Notes under the pieces: model-generated
What the model saw: only the letters and a program-made list of their open reading frames with translations
The model's database searches: none
Told to the model about the DNA's origin: nothing
Shown: positions 12,191-20,781 of the stretch, one piece after another
Numbering within the stretch: position 1 is the first letter of the stretch
How the letters are laid out: each line of letters begins with the position of its first letter
NCBI GenBank assembly: GCA_943356465.1
Contig: CALREX010000005.1
Location: 62,001-126,000 of the forward strand
DNA from: Candidatus Peribacteria bacterium
Lineage (GTDB): Bacteria; Patescibacteriota; Gracilibacteria; UBA1369; LOWO2-01-FULL-3
Direction of reading: 5' to 3'
Length of the DNA stretch: 64,000 nucleotides
Position numbers and translations under genes: made by a program

Positions 12191-13153
12191 TTACTCTGTC
12201 ACTGTGACGGTACCTTTCATGCTTGGATGAATATTGCAGTGGTAATTGAATGTTCCTACTTTTGTGAAGGTATAAGTATAAGTGTCCCCTGGTTTTAAAA
12301 TACTGCTGTTTGGACCTGTTCCTGAGTCTACTGTGACTGTGTGAGAAACACTATCTCTATTTATCCATGTCACTTTAGGGTTAACTCCTGCTATAACCAC
12401 CCCTTTTACACTTAATGTGCTTGGGCTAAAACTAAAATCTTTGATTTCTATAATCCTGGTATCTTCCGTGTTCGATTTCGATTTTGGAGTTAGTCCTTCC
12501 GTGTATTTTACATTTCCATTGTCGTGTGAAGCTTTTGATTTATAAAGAATTACAGCCATTGCACCTCGAGTCATATTCATATCAAGTGCAAAACCATAAG
12601 GATAATCTGTGAGTGTATCCTGTGGCATCAAACATAGAGAATCAAGAACACCAATGTATTTCGCATACCATACGTTTGTATCAGATAGAGTAATGCCACT
12701 ACATTTGTATAAATTTTTCCCATTGTTGTATAAGGCATCTACATCAAAATATGCATTTGCAACTATTTTTGAAGCTTCTGCTACATTTATTGTATTGTTC
12801 GGCTTGAAAGTTCCATCGCTGTAGCCATCTATGATGTGATCGGCGTAAGCTTCTCTTACATAATTTATGTACCATGCCTTCTCGTCGATGTCTGTGAATG
12901 GCAATTTCGTGATGGTAGGACCGTGCATTCCGGTAGCCTCATAAAGCATTTTTAGAAATTCGGCTCTTGTAACGCTATTTCCCGGTCTAAATGTCCCATC
13001 GCTATATCCTTGAACAGCACCTATGTCCTGTAACCATTGGACCGCTTGCATTTGAGCAGAGTCTTTTACGTCATGAAATGAGGCAAATGCTATATTTGAA
13101 ATAAGTGTGATGGCTGAAATAAATGCTACGAAAAGTGAAATAATTTTTTTCAT
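12191..13153 (-). CDS. Secreted S-layer-homology protein with C-terminal cupredoxin domain
   Basis: 320 residues. Signal peptide (about 1-24, ending SNIAFA), then SLH repeats: FHDVKD...VQWLQDIGAVQGYSDGTFRPGNSVTRAEFLKML, PFTDIDEKAWYINYVREAYADHIIDGYSDGTFKPNNTINVAEASK, and a weaker third repeat. After a linker, residues about 227-320 form a plastocyanin-like domain with a complete type I copper set: His271 (SHTV), Cys306, His309 and Met312 (YHCNIHPSM). SLH repeats bind cell-wall polymers, so this would be a copper electron-transfer or copper-binding protein held on the surface. No obvious redox partner is adjacent. Confidence 0.88.
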   Translation of the reverse strand: MKKIISLFVAFISAITLISNIAFASFHDVKDSAQMQAVQWLQDIGAVQGYSDGTFRPGNSVTRAEFLKMLYEATGMHGPTITKLPFTDIDEKAWYINYVREAYADHIIDGYSDGTFKPNNTINVAEASKIVANAYFDVDALYNNGKNLYKCSGITLSDTNVWYAKYIGVLDSLCLMPQDTLTDYPYGFALDMNMTRGAMAVILYKSKASHDNGNVKYTEGLTPKSKSNTEDTRIIEIKDFSFSPSTLSVKGVVIAGVNPKVTWINRDSVSHTVTVDSGTGPNSSILKPGDTYTYTFTKVGTFNYHCNIHPSMKGTVTVTE

Positions 13154-13209
13154 AGGAAAAAATTTAGAAGATTACATGATGCAAGTTTAGCAGGAAAAAT
13201 CTAATATTT

Positions 13210-16200
13210 CTAGGCTGTGATTGTTGAAACATCAGCTGTCAGTACATCTTCTATTGATTCCGGTTGAACTGTTTTTAATTTTTCGATTAATTTTAAAGCC
13301 ATTGCTCGTGCCTTTAAAAAAGCGGCGTCAGGATCTTTTGCAATCAATTCTTTATTTTCATTTATGAAAGATGTTCTTATTGATTGAAGAAGCGTGCTTA
13401 TTGCATGGATAAGTTGTTGGTTTACTTCTTCATTACTGTCTAATCCCATTACTTCAAGCAATTCGCCTGCCGCGCTATCAGTTTGATCTTCGAAACTAAA
13501 ATCTTCACGCATCTTATAAAAATCATAAACAAACAGTGAAGTTATAAGGTTGCGATAATAATTTTCAGAAACTATTTTTGACCAATCTTGGTTTTCAAAT
13601 TCTGCCTGTTGGCCATTTTCATAACGTGGATAGTTTGATTCTAAAGTACGACCTACTTCTATTTGATCAAGATGTGAAAGTTTTTTAATTAATGTTCCCT
13701 TGCCTGCAATTTGAGCGGCTTTGGCATCTTTGACGGTCAGAGGAATTGCAATTTTTGATAGACCTTGCATGTCACTGCCGGTAAGCGGTTTTGCGATCGG
13801 TCTTTGCCTTGGCTCATCCGGATTTTGTTTACCTGCTGTCACGATTGTTGCGTTTCCATTCATACAGATACCTGAAACGTCTTGTAATGCTTCATGAGAA
13901 TAAATAACGGTATTTCCTTTTGCGCCCATGGCCAGTTTGCCTGCAGAACCTCTACATGAGAGATTCAAATCAGAAGCATATGATCCTCCGCAATCTCCGA
14001 TATATCCGTGAACAATGATAGTTGCGCCATTTGCTGACATACCTACGCTGCCATCTCCGTGAGCTGGTTTCTCCTCACTTCCTACAACGATTCTTAATTT
14101 ACTTTTACCTTCACCTGCTCCAAAAAGATAGTTACCATTTACCAGTGCCCCAAGATTGTGTCCCGAAACTCCGCTTGTTAATCTTACTTCGACACTTTTG
14201 ACAGTCTTTTCAAATTCCTCAGGGAAATGATGATAAATTGCATTTAAAGCGCTTAAAACTCCCATGTCCTTGTCGGTAAGCGGCTTATCGATGGTTATAA
14301 CAAACGGCTCTTTTTGTTCTTTTGTTTTTAGATGTTCAACTAATGCTTGAGCAACTTGTCTTTGTGCCCCTTTGTACGTATCAATAGTGAAAAAGTTTTG
14401 CTGTGAAACTATTGCGCGTGGACTTTTTATTGAAAGATTTGCGTCTGTTGAATGACTTGTGCGCGAGAAAAAATTGTCTCTAAGAGCATGAACATTGCCA
14501 TCTCTTTGAAAGTTTTCCAAAAGTTCCATGATTCTATCACCTGTAATTAATCTTTCTAAAAATTCCTGATGGTTTCTATCGAGATTTCCGGCTCTATATT
14601 CAGCCATAAGCTGATCTCTGTCAAAATTAACTTCTTGTCTACCTGAAAAGTTTTTATAACTTTGTTTTAATTTTTGATTAGCTATACCTGCAAAACCTAT
14701 AAAACTTGCGAGCTGTTCTTTTGGTAAATATGGAACGATGTTTACAATATCTCCAACCAACAAAAAGGCGTTCCTGGAAAAATCTTCTACGGAAACTCCT
14801 TCGGCATTTAAAGAAAGATAATTTTGTATTATTTTACTAAGTCCAGCGTGATCAAAATCTGTTTTGCTTATAAATTTGCCAATATCCAGTCTTTGGCTTA
14901 CATTACATGCCCGATCAACTTCGTCATCAGTATATGGATGACCATCCAGTTCTCGTATATATTCAGATCCTTCGACTTGAACACCTTCTATTATTTTTAA
15001 TAAATCTCTTTTCCCTCCAGCTTCTTCTATTGTTGTAGCACCAACATTTTTCAATAAAACTTTCATTGTACGCATAAATGCAAGCATGAATCTTTTTGCT
15101 CTTTCTTTTTGTGTTTTTACATTAACTTCTTTTGAGTCCGGATCTTCCTCTGTGCCATAGTCCATTATTCTTAATTTTCCTCTTTGCTTTGTACGTTGAT
15201 CTGTTAATACAGGGCCGCACATTCCTGTGTTGCAATGCCTGCAATTTCCGATAATACATTTCATTGCTCTGAGCATTGCTGTACATAATGTCCAACCATC
15301 AACGTTACCTTCCAATGTTTTTTTAAATGCATCGACCGGAGTGGTATTGCTTGAAGCCCAATTTACCGTCATCAAACCAAGCATATCCTGCCAGATGGCA
15401 TCCAGTTTTTTTGCTTCTGTTATCCAAGGATGGGCGGCACGATTTGTTGCTACAGGACGATTTCCTGTGCCTCCTCTCCAGTCTGAGTCTGTAGCAACCG
15501 CTCCAGCTTTTATTTCTCCGAAACGGGCCGGCACCATATATGGATCTGATGCACTCTTGCTCCAAACCATAATTTCTTCATCACCAAGTTCCGGAATTTC
15601 TCCGCCCGCTTCTCTGCAAATTGTGTATATTCTTTCTCTTAATTCTTCAATACTGTCGCCGTCGGCGTGATTGAAGAAAGATTTTATAGCATCGTGTGGC
15701 GTTACACCGCGTATTTTTGCTATCAAAAAGATTGTTTTGGTAAGCATTCCGCCATATCCGGATTTTGCATATTGAGCGTTTTTTATGCCGATTATACTCA
15801 AAAATCTACAAAGTTTTTGTAGTTTTCCATCCTCCATGTCTTGCAAATCTTTTAAAACATATTCAGAGTTAATCAGTTGTGACATAACTTTTTCTATCTC
15901 ACTAATTTCAGTCTCTTCAAATTGCCCTTCTTGTATTCCTTTTATTTTGAGAATTCCTTCTTTCTGTAAAACTCCACGATCGAAGAGATCACCGTCATTT
16001 GTTTCAATACCAAAGCGTCCTGAAGCATATTGGCCGCAAATGTGCATAAGGAATAATCTAAATTCCTGTGCAATACCACCTTCACCAATGCCAGCCAAAA
16101 TCAAAGTTTCTTTATCATTTAAAAATGGAATTTTGCCTTCTTGTGATTCATGACGAATTTCATAAATTGCCGCAAGCATCGCAAGCCATGTCTCGATATT

Positions 16201-19107
16201 GTTTGCACCAATGGACATGTGTCCTATTGTTACAGCCATAAAATCCAAAACTCTGAGATCTATATCTTTCAATTCTTCGTCACTAAATTCACGTAAATTT
16301 GCAAGGCCGTCAATTGTGACCATATCTTCCATTGTAACTATAGGCATTCCCTCATATTCTTGTGCCTCAAATTTGTAAGAGGCTCCTTCACGTGTCATTC
16401 TATCGAGGATTGCTAATGTTTGTGTATTCCACCTCTCCCAACCACTTGTATATTTTGGCAAGTCATCCGGTTTCATGTCTTCTTTCTGCCCGTATTGTAA
16501 AAGGCGTGATCTTTGGAATAAATCCAAAGCTGAGAGATCAAGTCCTCCGGCGCGCATTCCAGGTAGATTGCCTATGTATGCATTTAGGTCATCGGCAATT
16601 CCAAGTTCGTGTTCTGTTCCCGGTGCAGTTCCTTTCAATGCCATTATGTCATGGAAACCGCTTGATCCTGAGGTAATAGCCAGATCTTCATTCATTCCGA
16701 TAAGTGTATTTAATCCTCTTTGCATCATTTCCGGTCTATCGGAAGTTAGCTGTCCGTTTAGTTTATCCGGACTAAATAATCCGAGGCCACCATCAATCAT
16801 TAATTTTGGACAAACCGCATCTGCTCCATGAGCCAAACATTCTTTAACCACTTCTGCATTTGGAATACCATGTAAATCCGCAATTATATTCACCCTTGAA
16901 CGCAGGCTTTCTTTTATAGTATTTCCATTGGCGTCTTTTACCTCTATTGAAAATTGTTTAAGAGCATTGTGAATTACAGAGCAAGCGATGTCTCCAGGAA
17001 TTGGAATTTCATCATCACTGATCGTGTCGTCCAATATAATATTTTCTGTCCCTTCTGCTGCCAATGTTTTGGCTTCCTGTATTAACCTTTTTAAGCCTGC
17101 TTCCAATTTTTCAGATTTACGGTAACACGCTTTGATTCTTTTTTGATTAGTGAGTGCATCTACGGTAATCGTGCCATATTTTGTAGCTATTTCTGCGAGT
17201 AATTGTTTTCCCTCAGGTGTTTCTTCCAAAATACTAGAGCCGACCAGAATTGGAGTACTCAAAATGAGTGGCTCGCTGTCTCCGTTTGAAAGCAATGTGC
17301 TGGAACTGAATTCTATACGATTATCTCTCCCGGGGGATACAATGAAAGCCTTATGTTCGGAGCTATGTCTGGCTATGTATGGGTTTCTTGTCAGTGCGCC
17401 ATCCGGATTTGCATTTCCAAGACCAATTGAATGATAACTTCCTGTATTGCTATAAACCGCCAGCCTGACAACATCGCTATGTTCAAATCCATATAACCCA
17501 AAGTTATTTGAAATATTTCTTGGCAACTTTTCGGAATAAAGCTCTTCTGCAAAAGGTGTCTTAGCGACTTTTGGGCTACCATTTTGTGTTACTACTGAAA
17601 GCTGTTTTTGATCAAATCCTATTCCTGGCATAAATACTGTAGATTTTTCGCTATCACCATTTGTGGCGGTAGGATTAGGAATATGGAAATCCATGCCGGA
17701 ATTTGTAATTTCACCTGTATTTGGATCTATACTTAGAGTTTCGCTTGCAGGCACGGGACGAATTTCTGCAATATCATCCGGATGACAGGCGTTTATTATC
17801 GCTCCGCCGTTGCTTGCGATGTAAACGTTGTTATCATAATCTTTTGCTATCCATAGGACTCTTGTACGGTCAGGTGTTACCCTGATATATTCCTCTGTTG
17901 AAACGATAGTTGCAGCAGAACCTTGATATGACAGTTCCGGAAATGCTAAACGGGCTAATGTGAAAAATTTCCTTTCATTTGCAGGCATACTTTTGATCTG
18001 CTCCAAGGAGGGCGGTCTTTCGAAGAAAGAAATCACAAGTGGATCTATACCGTGATTTTTACAACAATCATAAAGATAAGTATGGAGTTTTGCCACTACG
18101 GAAGAATCCACACTGTCGATATGACTATATGCAAATTTCTTTGGAGTAACTCCTTTTTTCCCGTATGTTTCGAAGAAAAGCCTTTCGTATTTATGAACAC
18201 CAGGATCCCGAAGTCTTTCTTTAATAGTAAAAGGATTAACCAAATCGCCGTTATGCATGCTCCAGATTTTGTTTTGAACACGCGGCTGGCTGCTTGATAC
18301 TCCAGGTCTGCTTACTTGAGTCGGATATCTATCGTGAAGTGCAAATTGTGTAGACGGAAATTCTTCCAAATCGTCTTGAAAGAAAGTATCGAATTCTCTG
18401 GCTTGTCCGCTTAATCTATAGCATATCAATCCCGATGATTCTTCAGTGACCTCGCTCCATGACATTACTGTTACCCCAGGTGTGTTTCCTCTAAAAGACT
18501 GTTCAAGCTCGACTGCACTTTTTTCCGTTGGATTGTTTACAAAAATTCTTAGGTAGGTCAAAGGAATTTGTGATGGGTCTGTATCTGCAAATGTGCTTTT
18601 GAATGTTCTGAAGCTTAAGCCTCTTGGATTTGTGGCAATGCTTTCCACGTATAGTGGTTTTGCGCCTGTGGCTTCTATACCACGCAGAATACTATCAAGG
18701 TTTGGATTTAAACTATGGATTTGAATAACTTCCAATTTTTTTGCTCCTGACATATCAACTGTGCGATCATCCGGCCCAAAAAGCCGCACTCTGTTTTGTC
18801 TATTCCCTGCGCCTTGTAAAATAGAATGGACTTTTCCATGTGTCATACCATTCATTACCAGCCCACTACCTCCACCTCCTCTGTATTCGCCTTGTGTCTC
18901 ACGTAATTTACCAGCCACTCTGTGATATTCCACTCCATCTTTTTGATTCCAATTTAAAACGGCCAAAGAACATTCGCTTGTGTTTGGCTCTCTATCAGCT
19001 GCCGACTCTGACTGCTGGATTCTGTTTTCATGCAATTTTCCCAAACCTGGATGTTTGAAAATGAGTCTATTTTCTCTTGAATTAAACCGGCTATTTATAT
19101 GCAACAT
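13210..19107 (-). CDS. Giant, highly divergent glutamate synthase large-subunit-like protein (GltB-like)
   Basis: 1965 residues, against about 1500 for usual GltB. The full domain order can be traced by motif. Class II amidotransferase: candidate nucleophile Cys46 (SECSLAVLNW), then RYPTQ (about 255) and HNGDLVN (about 285). Central domain: IPGDIACSVIHNAL and LAHGADAVCPKL (about 704-780). FMN/synthase domain: GHMSIGANN, GEGGIA, HADGDSIEELRERIY and SDWRGGTG (about 1204). Cys cluster CIIGNCRHCNTGMC (about 1286) where GltB binds a 3Fe-4S centre. C-terminal GXGXG-like beta-helix (about 1645-1755). The cluster spacing differs from the usual C-x5-C-x4-C. Canonical reaction: glutamine plus 2-oxoglutarate to two glutamates. 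No GltD partner or ferredoxin lies nearby. A related FMN-dependent amidotransferase with another substrate is possible. Confidence 0.8.
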   Translation of the reverse strand: MLHINSRFNSRENRLIFKHPGLGKLHENRIQQSESAADREPNTSECSLAVLNWNQKDGVEYHRVAGKLRETQGEYRGGGGSGLVMNGMTHGKVHSILQGAGNRQNRVRLFGPDDRTVDMSGAKKLEVIQIHSLNPNLDSILRGIEATGAKPLYVESIATNPRGLSFRTFKSTFADTDPSQIPLTYLRIFVNNPTEKSAVELEQSFRGNTPGVTVMSWSEVTEESSGLICYRLSGQAREFDTFFQDDLEEFPSTQFALHDRYPTQVSRPGVSSSQPRVQNKIWSMHNGDLVNPFTIKERLRDPGVHKYERLFFETYGKKGVTPKKFAYSHIDSVDSSVVAKLHTYLYDCCKNHGIDPLVISFFERPPSLEQIKSMPANERKFFTLARLAFPELSYQGSAATIVSTEEYIRVTPDRTRVLWIAKDYDNNVYIASNGGAIINACHPDDIAEIRPVPASETLSIDPNTGEITNSGMDFHIPNPTATNGDSEKSTVFMPGIGFDQKQLSVVTQNGSPKVAKTPFAEELYSEKLPRNISNNFGLYGFEHSDVVRLAVYSNTGSYHSIGLGNANPDGALTRNPYIARHSSEHKAFIVSPGRDNRIEFSSSTLLSNGDSEPLILSTPILVGSSILEETPEGKQLLAEIATKYGTITVDALTNQKRIKACYRKSEKLEAGLKRLIQEAKTLAAEGTENIILDDTISDDEIPIPGDIACSVIHNALKQFSIEVKDANGNTIKESLRSRVNIIADLHGIPNAEVVKECLAHGADAVCPKLMIDGGLGLFSPDKLNGQLTSDRPEMMQRGLNTLIGMNEDLAITSGSSGFHDIMALKGTAPGTEHELGIADDLNAYIGNLPGMRAGGLDLSALDLFQRSRLLQYGQKEDMKPDDLPKYTSGWERWNTQTLAILDRMTREGASYKFEAQEYEGMPIVTMEDMVTIDGLANLREFSDEELKDIDLRVLDFMAVTIGHMSIGANNIETWLAMLAAIYEIRHESQEGKIPFLNDKETLILAGIGEGGIAQEFRLFLMHICGQYASGRFGIETNDGDLFDRGVLQKEGILKIKGIQEGQFEETEISEIEKVMSQLINSEYVLKDLQDMEDGKLQKLCRFLSIIGIKNAQYAKSGYGGMLTKTIFLIAKIRGVTPHDAIKSFFNHADGDSIEELRERIYTICREAGGEIPELGDEEIMVWSKSASDPYMVPARFGEIKAGAVATDSDWRGGTGNRPVATNRAAHPWITEAKKLDAIWQDMLGLMTVNWASSNTTPVDAFKKTLEGNVDGWTLCTAMLRAMKCIIGNCRHCNTGMCGPVLTDQRTKQRGKLRIMDYGTEEDPDSKEVNVKTQKERAKRFMLAFMRTMKVLLKNVGATTIEEAGGKRDLLKIIEGVQVEGSEYIRELDGHPYTDDEVDRACNVSQRLDIGKFISKTDFDHAGLSKIIQNYLSLNAEGVSVEDFSRNAFLLVGDIVNIVPYLPKEQLASFIGFAGIANQKLKQSYKNFSGRQEVNFDRDQLMAEYRAGNLDRNHQEFLERLITGDRIMELLENFQRDGNVHALRDNFFSRTSHSTDANLSIKSPRAIVSQQNFFTIDTYKGAQRQVAQALVEHLKTKEQKEPFVITIDKPLTDKDMGVLSALNAIYHHFPEEFEKTVKSVEVRLTSGVSGHNLGALVNGNYLFGAGEGKSKLRIVVGSEEKPAHGDGSVGMSANGATIIVHGYIGDCGGSYASDLNLSCRGSAGKLAMGAKGNTVIYSHEALQDVSGICMNGNATIVTAGKQNPDEPRQRPIAKPLTGSDMQGLSKIAIPLTVKDAKAAQIAGKGTLIKKLSHLDQIEVGRTLESNYPRYENGQQAEFENQDWSKIVSENYYRNLITSLFVYDFYKMREDFSFEDQTDSAAGELLEVMGLDSNEEVNQQLIHAISTLLQSIRTSFINENKELIAKDPDAAFLKARAMALKLIEKLKTVQPESIEDVLTADVSTITA

Positions 19108-19238
19108 GTTTGATAAATTGACCTTTTGTGTCTTAATTTAACAGATTGTTGTTTTTTTGAAAGTTCATTGCCACATTTCTTGCTGACCATAAGGTGTTTT
19201 TTTGGTATAATAAACGTTAAGCGTATGGTGCTTGCTAA

Positions 19239-19886
19239 CTATTGAAATTTTCGAGTTTCCGGTCCTTTGAATTTCGCCTTAAAATCCTCCAGTTTGGAGT
19301 AAAATGCTTTTAGAAATTCATTCTTGAAAATTAACTGAGGCTTTCGTACATGAGGCACTGCTCTTCCGATGTGTTTAACATCTACCAATACCGGGCGGTA
19401 ATGATCTTTTGCAACCCTTTGAACAAGCAAATTTTGTCCACGAAAAAAAACATCAGTTGAAATTAAATCATATTCAACCATAGCTTCCGCAATTTTATCT
19501 ACATGCTCCCAAAATGCTTCATTATCTACAGGCCCATATTCCAACATAGACGCGGAATATTGTCCGTCAAAATCTCTTGGCCTAGTCGCTACTAATTGAG
19601 TCTTTTCCGGATCACTTGGATCGACCCTCAAATCTATTACTTCAGGCATGTATTGCCTGAGTACTGTCGGAAATTTATTTATAATTCTATTTTCCCTTCT
19701 ATTCAGATCAGTTTCTCCATATCTAAATAAAAGGAATAACCTCGTTTTTAAAGTTAAACTTATTTCTAGAATGGGTATTCTTCTGGTAACCATTTCTCTT
19801 TGTACTTTGGCGCATAAATCGGGATTGTCTGCTACAGCGAAACAATCTCGATATGCTCCCTCGCCAATTTTGTCTCCTAATTTCAT
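19239..19886 (-). CDS. YrbL-like kinase-fold protein
   Basis: 215 residues, soluble. The N-terminus KIGEGAYRDCFAVADNPDLCAKV matches the glycine-rich loop and following Lys of the YrbL (PhoP-regulated) kinase-like family. Later segments fit the C-lobe: ISTDVFFRGQNLLVQ resembles the catalytic-loop region and PVLVDVKHIGRA the metal-binding Asp region. It is compact and lacks a standard HRD/DFG pair, so activity is uncertain. It sits directly upstream of the giant GltB-like gene in the same direction with 131 bases between. A regulatory link to that gene is only an inference. Confidence 0.7.
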   Translation of the reverse strand: MKLGDKIGEGAYRDCFAVADNPDLCAKVQREMVTRRIPILEISLTLKTRLFLLFRYGETDLNRRENRIINKFPTVLRQYMPEVIDLRVDPSDPEKTQLVATRPRDFDGQYSASMLEYGPVDNEAFWEHVDKIAEAMVEYDLISTDVFFRGQNLLVQRVAKDHYRPVLVDVKHIGRAVPHVRKPQLIFKNEFLKAFYSKLEDFKAKFKGPETRKFQ

Positions 19887-19964
19887 GACTAAAAAGATAG
19901 AAGACAGGAAAATACATAATCTGTTTTAAAAAATCAAATTTGTGTGTTTGTATTGTGTCAAGAA

Positions 19965-19976
19965 ATGGTGCCGAAG
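19965..19976. repeat. att-like direct repeat, left copy (matches tRNA-Phe 3' end)
   Basis: ATGGTGCCGAAG here is identical to 20620-20631, which is the 3' end of the minus-strand tRNA-Phe gene (acceptor strand, discriminator base, CCA and one flanking base). The two copies bracket the toxin-antitoxin genes, as attL/attR sites of tRNA-targeted integration would. Confidence 0.55.
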
Positions 19977-20049
19977 TCGTAGAGGATGTCCGGACCGGAT
20001 TGTCTTCAATAAACGCATACCTTCCTATTTACTTATAGACCCAATAATG

Positions 20050-20101
20050 ATATTATTCATAGTGCATTAAATAATACTTTATAAAGTACTATGAATAATA
20101 T
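20050..20101. promoter_or_regulatory. Inverted repeats overlapping the antitoxin start: probable autoregulatory operator
   Basis: A perfect 14-bp inverted repeat, ATATTATTCATAGT (20050-20063) and ACTATGAATAATAT (20088-20101), spans the antitoxin ATG at 20091. Inside lies a separate perfect 14-bp palindrome TACTTTATAAAGTA (20075-20088). Type II antitoxins usually repress their own operon through such sites. The right arm includes the first codons, so it is partly constrained by coding. Confidence 0.65.
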
Positions 20102-20348
20102 TGTAACAGCTCAAGAACTTAAAACCAAAGGTATGGCAGCTCTTAACGAAAGAGCTAAGAAATTCAGTGAAACTTTCATAACCATTCGTGGCGAGAAAAG
20201 TTTTGCTGTACTTACTATGGATCAATATAGTTATTTACGTGAATGTGAACTTGAAGCTGCCTTAAAAGAATCCGAAGCGGATTTAGCCAGCGGCAAGTTT
20301 AAAGTAAAAAGTGTCGCAAGCCACATAAAAGATTTGAAGAATGTATAA
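20091..20348 (+). CDS. Type II antitoxin, Phd/YefM-like
   Basis: 85 residues. N-terminal Phd/YefM-type DNA-binding region (MNNIVTAQELKTKGMAALNERAK...GEKSFAVLTMDQYSYLRE) followed by an acidic helical tail that would wrap and neutralise the toxin. It overlaps the toxin gene by 8 bases, the usual coupled arrangement. The start codon lies within an inverted repeat that is probably its operator. The module is bracketed by a repeat of the tRNA-Phe 3' end, which suggests acquisition. Confidence 0.85.
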   Translation: MNNIVTAQELKTKGMAALNERAKKFSETFITIRGEKSFAVLTMDQYSYLRECELEAALKESEADLASGKFKVKSVASHIKDLKNV

Positions 20349-20613
20349 ATTGATTATTACCGAAAGTTATCAAAAAAGAGCAAAGAAATTTTTTGCTAAA
20401 CATCCGGAGATTTTAAAACAATATGAGAAAATTTTAAAGATACTTTGCCTAAACCCTCAACATCCTTCACTTAGGTTGCATAAATTATCAGGAAGATTAG
20501 CTGGTCTTTGTAGTGTTTCCGTTACTATTTCATATAGACTGATTATTCACTTTATCATAAAGGACGACAAAATTGTACCAATTGATATTGGGTCACACGA
20601 TGAGGTTTATTGA
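20341..20613 (+). CDS. Type II toxin, RelE/YafQ-like mRNA interferase
   Basis: 90 residues. Compact RelE-superfamily fold: MYKLIITESYQKRAKKFFAKHPEI, then NPQHPSLRLHKLSGRLAGLCSVSVTISYRLII and the C-terminal DIGSHDEVY, whose His and Tyr match the active-site end of RelE/YafQ toxins. These cut mRNA in the ribosomal A site. Paired with the upstream antitoxin through an 8-base overlap. The stop lies only 7 bases before the 3' end of tRNA-Phe on the other strand. Confidence 0.88.
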   Translation: MYKLIITESYQKRAKKFFAKHPEILKQYEKILKILCLNPQHPSLRLHKLSGRLAGLCSVSVTISYRLIIHFIIKDDKIVPIDIGSHDEVY

Positions 20614-20619
20614 TTAAAG

Positions 20620-20631
20620 ATGGTGCCGAAG
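20620..20631. repeat. att-like direct repeat, right copy (inside tRNA-Phe 3' end)
   Basis: ATGGTGCCGAAG, the partner of 19965-19976. This copy is the functional tRNA-Phe 3' end plus one base. Confidence 0.55.
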
Positions 20632-20695
20632 GGCAGAATCGAACTGCCAACGCCTGCCTCTTCAGGGCAGCGCTCTACCACTGAGCTACTTCGGC
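20621..20695 (-). tRNA. tRNA-Phe (anticodon GAA)
   Basis: Read on the minus strand: 7-bp acceptor stem GCCGAAG/CTTCGGC, D-arm GCTCAGTGGTAGAGC, anticodon loop CTGAAGA with anticodon GAA, T-arm containing GTTCGATTC, discriminator A and encoded CCA. All stems pair. Its 3' end is duplicated at 19965. Confidence 0.97.
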
Positions 20696-20731
20696 TTAAA
20701 AGTTTTACAAAGGGATTTTAAGTGTATAGCT

Positions 20732-20759
20732 TTGATAAATCAATGTATTTTGTTATAAT
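20732..20759 (+). promoter_or_regulatory. Sigma70-type promoter for the 20782 gene
   Basis: TTGATA (20732-20737), 16-bp spacer and TATAAT (20754-20759). Its position inside the longer frame beginning at 20722 argues that translation starts at ATG 20782. Confidence 0.7.
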
Positions 20760-20781
20760 TGCTCCCTTTTTTAAATTATAT

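Noticed and set aside
19200-19240. Plus-strand TATAAT at about 19206 as promoter of an unannotated RNA
   Set aside because: No good -35 at proper spacing, no terminator downstream, and the region leads only into the 3' end of a minus-strand gene.
19977-20040. Remnant of a second tRNA gene next to the left repeat
   Set aside because: Beyond the 12 matching bases no D-arm, anticodon arm or T-arm could be folded.
20722-20781. Upstream 20-residue extension of the 20782 gene
   Set aside because: It covers the -35 and -10 boxes of a good promoter.
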